The notes under the pieces: model-generated | Databases searched by the model: none | Told to the model about the DNA's origin: nothing | Seen by the model: the letters and a program-made list of their open reading frames with translations, nothing else | Made by a program: the position numbers and the translations under genes | Part shown: piece after piece, positions 32,991-48,150 of the stretch | How the letters are laid out: each line of letters begins with the position of its first letter | How positions within the stretch are numbered: the stretch's first letter is position 1 | Source of the DNA: Cyathus striatus | Taxonomy: Eukaryota > Basidiomycota > Agaricomycetes > Agaricales > Nidulariaceae | Assembly (NCBI GenBank): GCA_025738555.1 | Contig: JAOVFP010000001.1 | Location: 1,364,001 to 1,428,000, forward strand | DNA length: 64,000 bases | Direction: 5' to 3'

Positions 32991-35900
32991 TCATTTTTTC
33001 AATGCCCCCAGCGCATCACAAGGGGGTTGAAAAAATTGAAGCAATAGTGCCAGATCATGTAACCAGGCCTTGTCAAATTGCTTGCAAGAAAGAGCATCAG
33101 CTACATGATTGTGTTCACCCGGCAAATGGAGAACACGGAGCTGATATCCTTCACGAAGTAAAATGTCAACAGCGAGTTTGAGAAGTCGGTTAAGTGGGAT
33201 AGACGATGCACCAAGGGAGCTGAAAAGAGAGACAGTGTTACCACTGTCGGAAAAGATTATGACTGTTCAAGTGGAGAGCACTCGAGAGGGTAGTATGCAA
33301 AGAGCCGAGAGGACTGCGAAAACTTCATAGACAAAGATGTCATGGCCAAGTACATTATCCGGGAAAGTGTAGTAATAGCCAACATGAAGTAAGCTGTCCC
33401 ACACACCAAGCCCGGTGAGCGACGCATCGACATGAATAGTTGTATCTACACTATCTGAATCCCAAGTGATATTTTCGAGGATGAGAAGTTCCATTTCAAT
33501 ATGAAGGTGTCGTAAAAGCCACCGTAGATCCTCGCGAACATTGTTGGAGAGATAAATTCGGTCATCTGCTTCATCAATATGTGATATTTTGCGATAAATC
33601 GCACATAGACCAGGCCGAAGAAGAGGAAAAACATTGAGGGCCCAGTTTATCCAGCCAGCAAGGCGCTGGAATTCACAAAGAGAACACTTTATCATACCTG
33701 GCTTAATAAAGGTCTCAATATGAGTGATGAGTTCGTGTTTTTTGCCAGGGGGCATGGTGATACTGAGACGGTCTGTGTCGACTAAGAAACCGATAATGGT
33801 GAGTTGGGAGCCAAAGAGCTGTTTATCCGGCTCATGTGGAATCCCAAGATCATCCCAGAGGCAAAGGAGTTTTGCCTGTCCAGCAGGAAGATTTCGTTGA
33901 TAAGGGGCATACCAAGATATATCAGATGCCAATTGAACTCCAAAGCTGTCATCAGAGTATTGGAAAACTTCAACAAGGAGAATAAAAATGGCAATCCAGG
34001 TAGTGAAAGCCATAATCGGAATAAAAGTGGGTGCAGAACCACGTCCTCCAAATACATTGCATCAATCAACGTATCGGTCACCATTGGGAAAGGTGGTAAC
34101 TTGTAAACGCTGCCACTCTTTCGCCATTGGAGCAAGTCGATAAGCACTTTTAACATCCGATTTGAATAGAACAAGTTGAGCTTGGGGTCCAAATTTGCTT
34201 CGAAGAGCAAGAATAGAATTCACAAGCAGTTTGAGGGAGTCAAGTGGACTCCGCCCTGCAATGGCTTCATGAGTGATGAGAAGGTTAAGAGCACATTCGC
34301 CTGCACTATGATTAGTGATCATGCGATATTTGGCAGGATCAGTTTTTGGAACAGCGTGAATTGGCATAGAGTAAGTTCCCTGTTTTAGAGAAGGGGGAAG
34401 TTTGGGAGAGAAACGACCAAGGGCCACTTCTTGGTCACACTGGGAGTAGAGGAAAGCTTCTTCCTCTGGAGTCTGCTTTGGGCGATTTTTTGAGTTATCA
34501 TGAGTTAAGGGAAAATCTGGCCGATGTATTGCAAACGGCCAGAAACCGTTGCGTAAACTTTTGCAAAAAGAGTCAACCAGAGCACGATTAGGATGTGAAG
34601 TTAAATAATATTCAAATCGTTCAACACGAAGTGGTGTTACAATTTGAAAAATAGTAGGATTTTTTCGAATTAGGGATTGAATAAAGGGATGGGATAAAAC
34701 TTCTGGTGGTGGACGAGGAAGAGGACCAGCATGATAAGTATAAGATAAAACAGGTGTGAGAGAAAACGATGATGAGGAGAAATTTTGTAGGTGTCGCATG
34801 TAAGATGGTTGTAAACCAAAAGGTATAGCTGACTCATTTGCAGTCAGCCTCTCCATGCCCTGATTTGCGACATTTGCTACAGATATGCTGATATCTGCAT
34901 CGGTTTCCTCGATACCCACATCCAGTGGGTGAATTATATTTTCGGCAAATTTCCCTTGATCGCGTTCGCGTTGTGCTCGTTTCCTTTCGCTGCGTTTGGC
35001 TGACTCCGACTTCGTAGTCAGCCCCTCCTGGCGAAAGGAAGGAGAACTCCATAAGCCAGAAGTGGTCAATATTGCAGAGTCGGACGTCACAGCGAGTTTC
35101 GGTGTAGTGTCTTGCTGCTCGGTCAAATCTGATGACTCTGAAATCATCGGCTGTACGGAACAGCCCGGCAATATATCGGCTATAGAGTGCGAGCTCGGTG
35201 CGTCGGTGGGGGAACGCTCTAAGCATGGCTTCGGTGGTAAGTTGCCATGCTGAGAACCATTCTCCGCTATTGAGAATGTGTTTGGCAGAGGAGGATGTAC
35301 CGGGGAGAGTAATTTCGAGCTCGCCAATACGGTGTGTTCGTGGTGTAATACTGGACATGGTGTTGATGCCGGAGACAACATTTCCAAGGTTGACAGCGTG
35401 TCCCCTAAGGACGTGCTCCCATTCGGATTCAGGGAAATGCGGGATATTAGAGGTTTGCATGATTGAGCGCTTGGCTTTTGTGATATCCCGTGAGTACTTG
35501 TCAATGAGTCGTTGAGTTTCAAGGACCTCGGGATGCAACTTGCTCGTTTCCTCGAGGGAGTCTTGGTACCACAGGTATTCCTCCTCAGAGACACGCTGTT
35601 GCTTGACAATGTGTGAGTCTGACTCGTAGTCAATGTCTTTGTCTCGGACATTGTTGTCAGTAACTGGGGAGGGTAGTCTGGTGGCGGGGTGCTGGTCTCC
35701 AAGCGGCTGAGCAAGGAAGGAGGCTCCAATAGCCTGTGCCGAAGATTCGTGTTGTTGGTGTGTGTCAAGTTCATCGAGGTAGGTTGCAAACGCTTGATCA
35801 GCGGGAGAGTCATCACCTGGCTCAAAGGCTGGGAGGATCCTTCCGAGTAATGCAATGGCATAAGATTTGGTAATTTTTCTGGTAGTGAAGGATTGGATGA

Positions 35901-36497
35901 CGTTGTCGAGTTTTTCGAGGAACTCAGGTTTGAAAACACGGCGGCGGTGGTTGGGGTCGACTGCTCTGCCCTGATGTCCAATCGCTCGCGAAGGGTGAGA
36001 TTGAGGCGCTGTATTAGCGGAAGATCGATCCGTTGTTCGTGGAGAGGTGCTGGAACCACCAACGGTGGTGGAGTTGCCAACATCTCGTGGTGCAAGTGCC
36101 CCGGATCCACCAGCGGTTGTTGAACTTCCGGCAATGGGTGGTGCAGTATTGCGGGTGCTTGTATTACTTCCTCCTCCTCCCGTTGCAGAAAAACCGGAGA
36201 CAGGGAGGTCGGTGCCAGTTGGCACTCGTCCATCTGATCCAGAGATATCGGAGAGAGGTCCAGGCGAGTGATAAGAGATGGCGCCAGAAAGCGCTCCTCT
36301 CCTATCCTCTGAAGCAACGGGGGTCTTGGTGCCTTGTGGTACTCGAGATCCCGGTTGCTTAGCTTGCTTGGACGATCCCTTTTGTCCCTGGACTCTGCCT
36401 CTGAGAGGTCCTGAATCGAGTTCAGTGACGGTGAATTCACTCTGCTCGAAATCCTGTCCCACAGGCGTAATTTGTTCTGAAGGTTGTTGATTTCCAT
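32991..36497 (-). pseudogene. Reverse transcriptase-RNase H of the Ngaro element, two nonsense changes
   Basis: RT motifs are in order: IHAVPKTDPAKYRMITNHSA, then LVLFKSDVKSAYRLAPM, then VFQYSDDSFGV (the YxDD box). RNase H follows, with TTIHVDASLTGLGVWD, FVYEVFAVLSAL, IIFSDSGNT and LHLPGEHNHVADAL. Two TGA codons, at 34062 (after GDRYVD) and 33267 (after RVLST), interrupt one continuous frame. The first fits a CGA-to-TGA change. A Cys after VADALS probably replaces an Arg. The same frame is open upstream through the whole Gag region to 36497, giving a Pro/Ser-rich extension with repeated PL(I/L)xR(L/I) motifs. Confidence 0.88.
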
Positions 36498-36504
36498 CTG
36501 TCAT
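34834..36504 (-). CDS. Gag-like protein of the Ngaro element
   Basis: ATG at 36504 opens a 556-residue frame starting MTDGNQQPSEQITP, just inside A1. It is Gly/Ser-rich at first, then acidic and helical, and ends in a Cys-rich tail: a CCCH-type cluster (CRKYNSPTGCGYRGNRCRYQH) followed by a CX2CX4HX4C zinc knuckle (CSKCRKSGHGEADC) and the stop. The knuckle is the nucleic-acid-binding mark of retroelement Gag proteins. The frame is intact although its partner frames are broken, and a second long frame overlaps it completely. Confidence 0.82.
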   Translation of the reverse strand: MTDGNQQPSEQITPVGQDFEQSEFTVTELDSGPLRGRVQGQKGSSKQAKQPGSRVPQGTKTPVASEDRRGALSGAISYHSPGPLSDISGSDGRVPTGTDLPVSGFSATGGGGSNTSTRNTAPPIAGSSTTAGGSGALAPRDVGNSTTVGGSSTSPRTTDRSSANTAPQSHPSRAIGHQGRAVDPNHRRRVFKPEFLEKLDNVIQSFTTRKITKSYAIALLGRILPAFEPGDDSPADQAFATYLDELDTHQQHESSAQAIGASFLAQPLGDQHPATRLPSPVTDNNVRDKDIDYESDSHIVKQQRVSEEEYLWYQDSLEETSKLHPEVLETQRLIDKYSRDITKAKRSIMQTSNIPHFPESEWEHVLRGHAVNLGNVVSGINTMSSITPRTHRIGELEITLPGTSSSAKHILNSGEWFSAWQLTTEAMLRAFPHRRTELALYSRYIAGLFRTADDFRVIRFDRAARHYTETRCDVRLCNIDHFWLMEFSFLSPGGADYEVGVSQTQRKETSTTRTRSREICRKYNSPTGCGYRGNRCRYQHICSKCRKSGHGEADCK

Positions 36505-36534
36505 CGAAACAGAAAGAACAATAGTCGAGTAGAG

Positions 36535-36844
36535 TAAAAAATTAGTAAGTACTCGAGAAGGACCTACTGGTGCGGGAGGAAGAGCGATGAGGATACTCGA
36601 AACGCAGCTTCCTCCTTGTACCGTGACCAGAGGGCCTAGATAAAAAGTGCCTAGCCCTAAGACACGTAACGATGAAGCAATTCTAATTGAGTTGAGTTCC
36701 ACATTCATTGAGAAGGTATGACATACCAATTCTCGACTGCAGGTGTCAGCCACCCGTGATGTCACGTATTGACTTCACGGCCCACAGAAAAAAGCTTCCC
36801 ATCTCTCATTGGCCCAGTGCAAGTTTTACAACTTGAACTATAAC
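36535..36844 (-). repeat. Split direct repeat A1
   Basis: Upstream copy of A. It should contain the element's promoter because the Gag ATG lies 31 bp downstream of its inner edge. Confidence 0.92.
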
Positions 36845-37390
36845 ACATATATGCTTACTCTATATGATTACATGACACTTTTACACTGTCATGTGTTTCA
36901 CATCTCTGATTTATGTTATATAGTTCTTTTAGTATTAGTATCCATTCATACATATGAAACCCCCTCCTGTACTTCTCATCACTTTCTTGCTCAGTGATCA
37001 TTACTTGCTTTTCTATTCTTTAGTTTAGTGTCAACTACATCATCACCTTCTTTTCTTCTTGTTCTCTTTTCAGAAGGACTACTTTGTCTTTTCTCCTTTC
37101 TTGCCTAAGAAATTTTTCTACAGGGTCTGAATCAATGACTGACTTGTCAATGCAAGAGGCTGAATTACCCAGCTAAGTAATGAGATATGGGTTAAATGTG
37201 GCATCACTGAGTGCTCTGATGCCTTGGATATGAAATGTACAGAACATTTTTCATTATAGACCTGTTGGAACCCCATCAACATGTCACAATCATGATACAC
37301 ATGCAAGCACAATGTGCTTGAAATGTGTTATAAATCTCAAAGATGTGACATAAGTAACACTTATGATGTGTGTGAAAGCATGATGAAAGC
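36845..37390. other. Loop DNA right of the Ngaro element, no gene
   Basis: AT-rich, without supported frames. It gives way to the inner end of the right foldback arm. Confidence 0.45.
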
Positions 37391-37621
37391 CTCAAAGACA
37401 TGATGACTATGATGCATGTGCAAATCACAAGAAACAGATGTGACTTATGTGATGAGTGTGACTTATGTGACGCGTGACACGCATACAAAGCATGACAAAT
37501 GCACTGTGATGAGCATGAAAAGTGTGACAAATAGATGTGAGATGTGTGACATTCATAAAAGCGTAACGCTTATAAAGAACGTGACAAACGTGACGCGTGA
37601 CGCGCATGAAAGCATGACAAA

Positions 37622-37906
37622 CGCGCTAAAGCGTGACAAACGCGCTAAAGCGTGACAAACGCGCTAAAGCGTGACAAACGCGCTAAAGCGTGACAAACGC
37701 GCTAAAGCGTGACAAACGCGCTAAAGCGTGACAAACGCGCTAAAGCGTGACAAACGCGCTAAAGCGTGACAAACGCGCTAAAGCGTGACAAACGCGCTAA
37801 AGCGTGACAAACGCGCTAAAGCGTGACAAACGCGCTAAAGCGTGACAAACGCGCTAAAGCGTGACAAACGCGCTAAAGCGTGACAAACGCGCTAAAGCGT
37901 GACAAG
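37622..37906 (-). repeat. 19-bp satellite, right arm, 15 units
   Basis: Fifteen consecutive copies of CGCGCTAAAGCGTGACAAA (complement of the left-arm unit), with only the last base of the array differing. Confidence 0.95.
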
Positions 37907-38269
37907 TGTGATATATATGTAGTGTGGGAGAATCGTGACAGACGTGACGCACGTGAAAATTGTGACAAATGTGATGCGTGGGAATATATGTGACGAACGT
38001 GACGCGCAGGAAATTTGTGACAGATGTGACACGCGTGCAGTATGTGATAAGTGCGAAGCGCGGGAATATTTGTGACGAACGTGACGCGCGTGAAGTACGT
38101 GACAAATATGAAGCGCGGGAATATGTGTGACGAACGTGATGCGCGTGAAGTACGTGACAAATGCGATGCGCGGGAAAAACATGAGGCGCGGGAATATGTG
38201 TGACGAACGTAACGCATGGGAAAATTGTGACAGATGTGACACACTTGAAAAGCGTACATAATTCTAATA

Positions 38270-39070
38270 GAATAATAATAGGAAGCATAAAGTAATGAGC
38301 ACTTAAGAGTACACATAATACTATTAAAATAATAATAGGAAGCATTACAGTAATAATAGAAAACATAAAGTAATGAGTACTTATGAGTACATATACAAGT
38401 ATTACAATAACAATAGGAATTATAAAGTAATGAGTACTTATGAGTACACATAATAATATTACAATAATAATAGGAATCATAAAGTAATGAGTACTTATGA
38501 GTACACATGCTAGTATTACAATAATAATAGGAATCATAAAGTAATGAGTACTTATGAGTACACATGCTAGTATTAAAATAATAATAGGAATCATAAAGTA
38601 ATGAGTACTTATGAGTACACATGCTAGTATTAAAATAACAATAGAAAACATAAAGTAATGAATACTTATGAGTACACATGCTAGTATTAAAATAACAATA
38701 GAAAACATAAAGTAATGAATACTTATGAGTACACATATTAGTATTACAATAATAATAGGAATCATAAAGTAATGAGTACTTATGAGTACACATGCTAGTA
38801 TTAAAATAACAATAGAAAACATAAAGTAATGAGTACTTATGAGTACACATATTAGTATTACAATAATAATAGGAATCATAAAGTAATGAGTACTTATGAG
38901 TACACACACTAATATTACAATAATAATAGAAAGCATAAATTAATGAGTACTTATGAGTACACATAGCAGCATTACAATAATAATAGGAAGCATAAAGTAA
39001 TGAGTACATATGAGTAGACATAATACAATTGTAATAATAGTAGAAGCATAAAGTAATGAGTACTTATGAA
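38270..39070 (-). repeat. 57-bp minisatellite, right arm (about 14 units)
   Basis: Complement of the left-arm unit with about three more copies. It yields long repeat-driven frames (up to 382 codons), which I do not treat as genes. Confidence 0.9.
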
Positions 39071-39354
39071 TAGCCTGTATATACATATAGTATATGCCTC
39101 ACTCATAAAACTCAGACCTTATATGATATCCCATATCATATAAGGCCTATGATAAATGAGAAATTTGGCTGACACTTATGAGTCTCAAAATGAATTACAT
39201 TACACCTGGCTGTCATTAAAGGCCCGGAAAAGAAACCCGCATCTTAAAGTGCCTTGTAGTTGTATGGCATTTGCTTCGCCGAAGTCTTACAATTATCTTA
39301 AAACACATTGCGGTGAGATTAAAGGCTTAATGTCTTGCAAGATGATTTCAGTTT

Positions 39355-39700
39355 TCATGACATAGACTCTGGTTTTCTGATCGGAAACTGTGTGAGGGTT
39401 CGACGTATTTTATCCATCAAACATGTCTGGCAGTGCTCCTGCACGATTTTCCTTTTCATCCAATCCAGATGTTCTAAAGACGTCAAATTATATTCGACGA
39501 CTGCGCTCAAGTCGTTATGCAAGCTAAAATGTTCAACCATTAGACTATGGTAGATATGTTAATAAAGAAACGTACCACTGCAGAGCCTTGACAATTTTTT
39601 TCGTGCATCGTTCCAGTTCATCTAGCCTTTTTCGATCCTGAACTGATTTAGCTATTTCCTCGGCCAACTGATGCTTGAAATCATTCAAAGTCGATTTCAT
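39355..39700 (-). CDS. Small coiled-coil protein, unknown
   Basis: Two exons (39700-39576 and 39523-39355), spliced over a 52-bp GTACGT..TTTAG intron, give 97 residues. The sequence is helical, with heptad-like Leu spacing (LNDFKHQLAEEIAKSV, LDELERCTKKIVKAL, LTSLEHLDWMKRKIV) and ends PIRKPESMS. The clean splice in phase and sensible composition support a gene, though nothing identifies it. It lies 180 bp outside the foldback element. Confidence 0.45.
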
Positions 39701-40307
39701 GAGGAATTGGATGACAATTTGTGAGAGATAATGATGCTGGAGAGCGATTATACCGCCTTTATATAAGTCTGGAATTTAAGTTGCACATTTAATAACAACT
39801 ACTGATTGATTTTATGCAATTTATAATTACTGTATAGCTATTTGTCTGTTCTTAAGAACTATCCCAAGTCATTATGAGTCAATGATACATAGAAAATGAT
39901 TTAAACAGATGTTGAATGGAATGCCGTATTGTGGTATGACTGTAAGCCACTTCAATACATTCCTCAAATCATCGGTGCTCCCAGAAATCCAGCAAAGCCT
40001 GCACAATCATCGTATAATAACATCAGCAATCAGCGCATGTGGAATTCAAGTTAAGGGGCTCATACTAGTAGTTCAAAGTTGTATATAATAATTCACGTAC
40101 CACACATGTCGCATTCACATATTTTGCTACCGTCATATAAACAAGCGACTTCACTCAGGAAGTCACACTAGTGACTATACTTTAAGTCTTGCATCCCTTC
40201 CCACTTCACCTGCCACCCAAAGTGTATATCACTAGTTAGTAGTAGAGATAAAAAGCACCGGCTCAACATTCATAGATCTGAACAAAATGCGTCGCAACCG
40301 GCGTATA
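39701..40307. other. Intergenic, nothing recognised
   Basis: AT-rich. No frames or repeats of note. Confidence 0.4.
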
Positions 40308-40390
40308 GCCCACCGCGAGGGTCGAACTCGCAGCCTTCAGATCACCTAGTCATAAGAGTCTGACGCTCTATCCGATTGAGCTAGGCGGGC
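40308..40390 (-). tRNA. tRNA-Lys (anticodon CTT) with a 10-nt intron
   Basis: The minus strand folds as a full cloverleaf. The acceptor GCCCGCC pairs with GGTGGGC. The D-arm is GCTC..GAGC with the A-box TAGCTCAATCGG. The anticodon stem is TCAGA/TCTGA and the T-arm GCGAG-TTCGACC-CTCGC. Seventeen bases lie between the anticodon stem strands; removing TGACTAGGTG after position 37 leaves the loop CTCTTAA, anticodon CTT (Lys, codon AAG). Intron position is the canonical one. It looks functional. The discriminator base would be T, which is unusual. Confidence 0.9.
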
Positions 40391-40954
40391 TTTTCCCTTT
40401 CTGATGATACGATCCCACGGATCGCAGACCCGTAGTGACGTGTCTTTCATCTCTGCGCCCATCGAAATAATTGCTCCGTCCCTCCCTCGTTGAAGTGTTT
40501 GCGCTTGATCCAGAAATGTTTGACCGTTATAGAATAAGAGCAAGTAACCACTCACAGACACTTTTTAATGTTCGACATTAACGGGTACAACTAGTACTAA
40601 CGTATGCCTCGTCAAATTGATAACTTGAAGGACGTGCCACATTATAGTATTGAGATAGGAATAAGTTAGATTTTTGACCACGGGCCATAATATCACTGAT
40701 GCCTGCAACCCTGTCAGTATATCGCCTTCAATACTTCCTGGATCCCACTGGAAGACATTGTCAGTGACACAGTACCGACTGCAGAGGACTAAAAGCATAA
40801 TGGTAGTCCAAAGCGAGCACGAGAGTCAGAAATAAGTAACTTGATGCACACATTGATACGCGCTATAGTTCTACGCAATATTGCGCAGAGTCCGTACGGC
40901 GTCGTGATAGTGTCCCATCGCTCGTCAAAATAAAAGACTAAAGATTTTGCAAAT

Positions 40955-41950
40955 GGTATTAAAGGTCGCCCAGTTACAAAAGTCTAGCGCTCTTTGACTC
41001 CAGTTGAGCTAGGTGAACTTGAGATATATTCAGACGTATCCTATGATACCCACAAAGCCATTCAATACCTTGTCAATACCTCACGAGTAGCTACAGTCGA
41101 AGCTCTAGTCGTTAAAAGTAAGTACCGATGGAAGAATTAACGTCACTCAGCCGAGAGCGTTTCACATGAGCTAAGCGAGCTTGAGTTGTATCTTAATGTG
41201 AGTTACTTAGTAATCATACTCCCAGAGGCTTAGTTAACACTTCGAAAAGTTTGCAATAGCTCAAGTGCTCAAATATTGAAGCTCAAGGTTGGTTATGTCA
41301 CCTAGTCATGCCTACAGAGTTTCACTCTTTCCGATTGAGCTAGGTAGACTACAACAAACGATTCAAAGCATGTATAGTAACGATTAATTGCTTCGTTAAT
41401 TATCATAATTTCAATCAGTACCGGAAACCCGGGGGTAATAACGATTAATGAACTTCCTATACCTCATAAAAGTAATGTTTTACTTCATAGTTTAATTTCG
41501 CCCAGTCATAAGGATTTTGATTGGCTATTCAATTGAGCTACGACGACGTGTTCGAAATATAAACATGTACTCTTTCTACACAAGTTTGACACTTGATGTT
41601 AAAAGATTACTGCATATGTGACTACTATATTGGTCTTTCCAAATCTACTAGTAGTCAAAGACTTACAGTACCAAAAATTGTTCCAACGCCATACAAGGTC
41701 GTCTAGTCGCAAGTATCCACTTCATTTGAGAATCGAGTGAGCTAAGCGGGCACGTTCAATACTGCCAGAATGTATACTACATTCGATTGCTGAGCGCTGA
41801 TCCATTGAAAATATAAAATTATACACATAAATACTACGATCGAATAAACCATGGCACGAATATTAGAGAAAAAATACTTTTAAACCTCATCTAATAATGT
41901 CTATGTCATACCAACTCATGAGAAGCTTTCCGATTGAGCAGACGACTGTA
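40955..41950 (-). repeat. Array of decayed tRNA-Lys 5'-half relics
   Basis: Sequences recalling the tRNA 5' half through its intron (complement of cacctagtcataag..gattgagctaggcggg) recur at about 40965, 41146, 41295, 41500, 41698 and 41920, roughly every 200 bp. They are followed by a shared flank (gcttgagttgtatc, then ctatgatac..ccc). The T-arm half and B-box are missing in these copies, so they are not genes. Confidence 0.7.
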
Positions 41951-42284
41951 TGGTGTAACTGAACGCTTAGTTAAAAAGATGATCTGATTGTTTTTGAATA
42001 TGAGTTATGCGTGCGATTGTTAGAGGAGGTGCTGTGTTACTGTACGCATGAGACTAGAGTGGCTCAACGCTGAACAGTCGAAGGGCTCAGCCACATGTTA
42101 TGTAAGTAGTGTTTTTAAAGTCCGGCGGTCGAATCCGGCCCGTTTGCTTCCGTTCAACGGTTTTGCACGCGACTCGCGCAATTGCTTTCTCAGTCAGACT
42201 GCAACTTGAACTTTCGAGCTTTATCGTACTCCTGAATCTCTATCGAACGTCTTCAATGGTACCCTTCAACTAGAAGTAGACTTG

Positions 42285-42790
42285 GATGGGTGAAAGTTGG
42301 AACTTGGGGACTTGGAACTTGGGACTGGTATTTTTTCGGTTCTGTGATGGTGATTGAACGTATGTGCCATTTGAAGAGTGTTCGATTTGAAGAACTCTGA
42401 GAGCTGTTGAGCGTTCTGGCCAAATTCTGGCGGCTTTATGGAACGAGAGCAGTACTGCCTTTCCCGCGGGGTCCTACATCGGTCCAAATTTGGCGCGTAA
42501 GAGAAATACCTTGAAGGACGGATTACGAACTGGTATGTTCTCGGCATATTCCTTGGACGCAGTTTGGCTGTGCTATAAATGATGTTTCATCCAAGAGGTA
42601 GTTTTTGCTTGCTTTTGATTTGACAAGCGCGGAGAGGCAGGGATGGGTGATTGGGGCTTGGGACATTGGAAGTTGGAACTGGTATGTTTTCGGTTATATG
42701 ATGGTGATTGTGCTGATGCATCGTTTGTAGAGTGTTCGATTTGAGAAACTCTGGCAATGTTACGGAACAAGAGTTAGAGCTTTCCTAATA
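42285..42790. repeat. Tandem duplication, about 355-bp spacing
   Basis: Blocks containing gttggaact, gactggtat/aactggtat, ttttcggtt, gatggtgattg and gagtgttcgatttga occur in the same order from 42295 and 42650. Frames in them are not convincing genes. Confidence 0.65.
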
Positions 42791-43027
42791 ATCAGTGTAA
42801 CCCAGCATCCTTCCAATATGGTAAGCGTGGAACGTCAAGATTATCCAGGCAGTGAAGAATCGTTAATCATAAGGAGATGGAAGGGTTATCGTACTGGTAT
42901 TTGTTCATCTTCAAGGAACACTTTTAATCACACTCGGAATATATCTAGTCTTTATTACGAGAGAGAGAGAACCAGAGAAAGAAGATACAAAATAAACTAT
43001 TGATATCTATACATACAGGTGGGTTTT

Positions 43028-47245
<4,218 letters not shown>

Positions 47246-47315
47246 TCGGTTTGCTAGGTGCTTCGAGTGTTTGGAAGACTGAGTCCTACTACTAGTACGT
47301 GGTCCTTTCCTACCA

Positions 47316-47325
47316 CCTTATATAC
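47316..47325 (-). promoter_or_regulatory. TATA box of the peroxidase gene
   Basis: GTATATAAGG on the minus strand, about 70 bp upstream of the ATG at 47245. Confidence 0.55.
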
Positions 47326-47789
47326 TAAAATCCTCACCTATACCCCCCTATTGATCTTGTCGCTGCTCATGAGACAGAACAGATAGTTGCATTGAATCTA
47401 CACCAAAGATAGAGGACCGCGAGAGCTTAATGAGATCCGCTCTCCAGCGTCGTGCGAACACGTAGATGCAAATAGGCTATTTAGCTGAGCAAACCGGCAC
47501 ACCAATACAGTATCAAACCAATGGAACCACACACCCGAAAGAATGGTATTCTTGTAATTTCAGATCAGGTATGAGTATAAAGAGATAATCGAGTAACATT
47601 TTATGGTACTGGTAACGTTCTGAGTTCCCGTGAAGAAATAAATAACCACTCATGTAGATATTCTGTCCCCGGAACCGCGGTATTTTCAACGCTCCCCTAT
47701 GTTGGTAGTTCTTCGGTGTGGTTGCTCGATGAGGACGATGAGCGAGTGAGAAGTCGGTGATCCGATTCAGTCATCTCCGCTAAACCCGG

Positions 47790-48150
47790 TATACAGTTGT
47801 AGTTGTGCGTCATTTATAGAAACGATCACAGTGGTATTAATGTATTCTTTTGAAGTCGGTTAATTGTTATTTACTTCTAGCTGATTGGCTCAGGTCATTA
47901 ACACGATTACAATGTCATAATGCGTGTGTAGCGGACTTGTCGACGATCTATTCTTGTATTTTAAACGACAGAAGAGAACTGGGTGATATCAAGTCTGCAT
48001 TGCTGTTGTGCATCATTTATAGAAACAGCCACAAAGTATCCATGTATGAAGAGTAATGGGGTAAGTTGTTTTCCAACTACAATCATTCATGGTATTTTAA
48101 GGCAGTTCATTGCTATTTGCTTCTAGTTAATTGGCTCAGGGCATTAGCAT
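47790..48150. repeat. Tandem duplication upstream of the peroxidase
   Basis: tgtgcgtcatttatagaaac and then a gttaattg..atttacttctag..attggctcagg block repeat about 210 bp later (tgtgcatcatttatagaaac and so on). The rest of 47.33-48.35 kb holds no gene. Confidence 0.65.

Larger units (their letters stand above)
31114..36844 (-). mobile_element. Ngaro-type tyrosine-recombinase retrotransposon with split direct repeats
   Basis: Read on the minus strand the order is A1 (36844-36535), Gag frame, RT-RNase H frame, tyrosine recombinase, B1 (31845-31661), A2 (31654-31345), B2 (31297-31114). This A1-internal-B1-A2-B2 arrangement is the hallmark of Ngaro elements, which insert through a tyrosine recombinase and make no target duplication. 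A1 and A2 are both 310 bp and differ at three sites. B1 and B2 differ at four sites plus one A. All substitutions are CpG transitions. The copy is young by repeat identity but its coding frames are broken. Confidence 0.9.
28776..39175. mobile_element. Foldback structure, 10.4 kb, with arms of about 1.7 kb made of tandem repeats
   Basis: The outer ends match in inverted orientation: GTGTCAGCCAAATTT at 28776 and its complement ending at 39175. Inward of these are the hairpin TTATATGATATGGGATATCA and gagtgaggcatatactatat. Each arm then holds, in mirrored order, a 57-bp minisatellite, a stretch of GTCACG-rich imperfect repeats, a 19-bp satellite and a unique inner segment (TTCTTTATAAGCGTTACGCT). 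The loop contains the Ngaro element. Long inverted repeats composed of internal tandem repeats are typical of foldback-type DNA transposons. No transposase and no clear target duplication were found. Confidence 0.75.

Noticed and set aside
31345..36844. A1/A2 as long terminal repeats of a Ty3 or Ty1 element
   Set aside because: The order A1-internal-B1-A2-B2, the tyrosine recombinase and the absence of a DDE integrase and target duplication indicate a Ngaro-type element instead.
42119..42150. GGTCGAATCC as the B-box of a tRNA gene
   Set aside because: No matching A-box or cloverleaf. It belongs to the duplicated segment shared with 57.47 kb, where the motif is not conserved.
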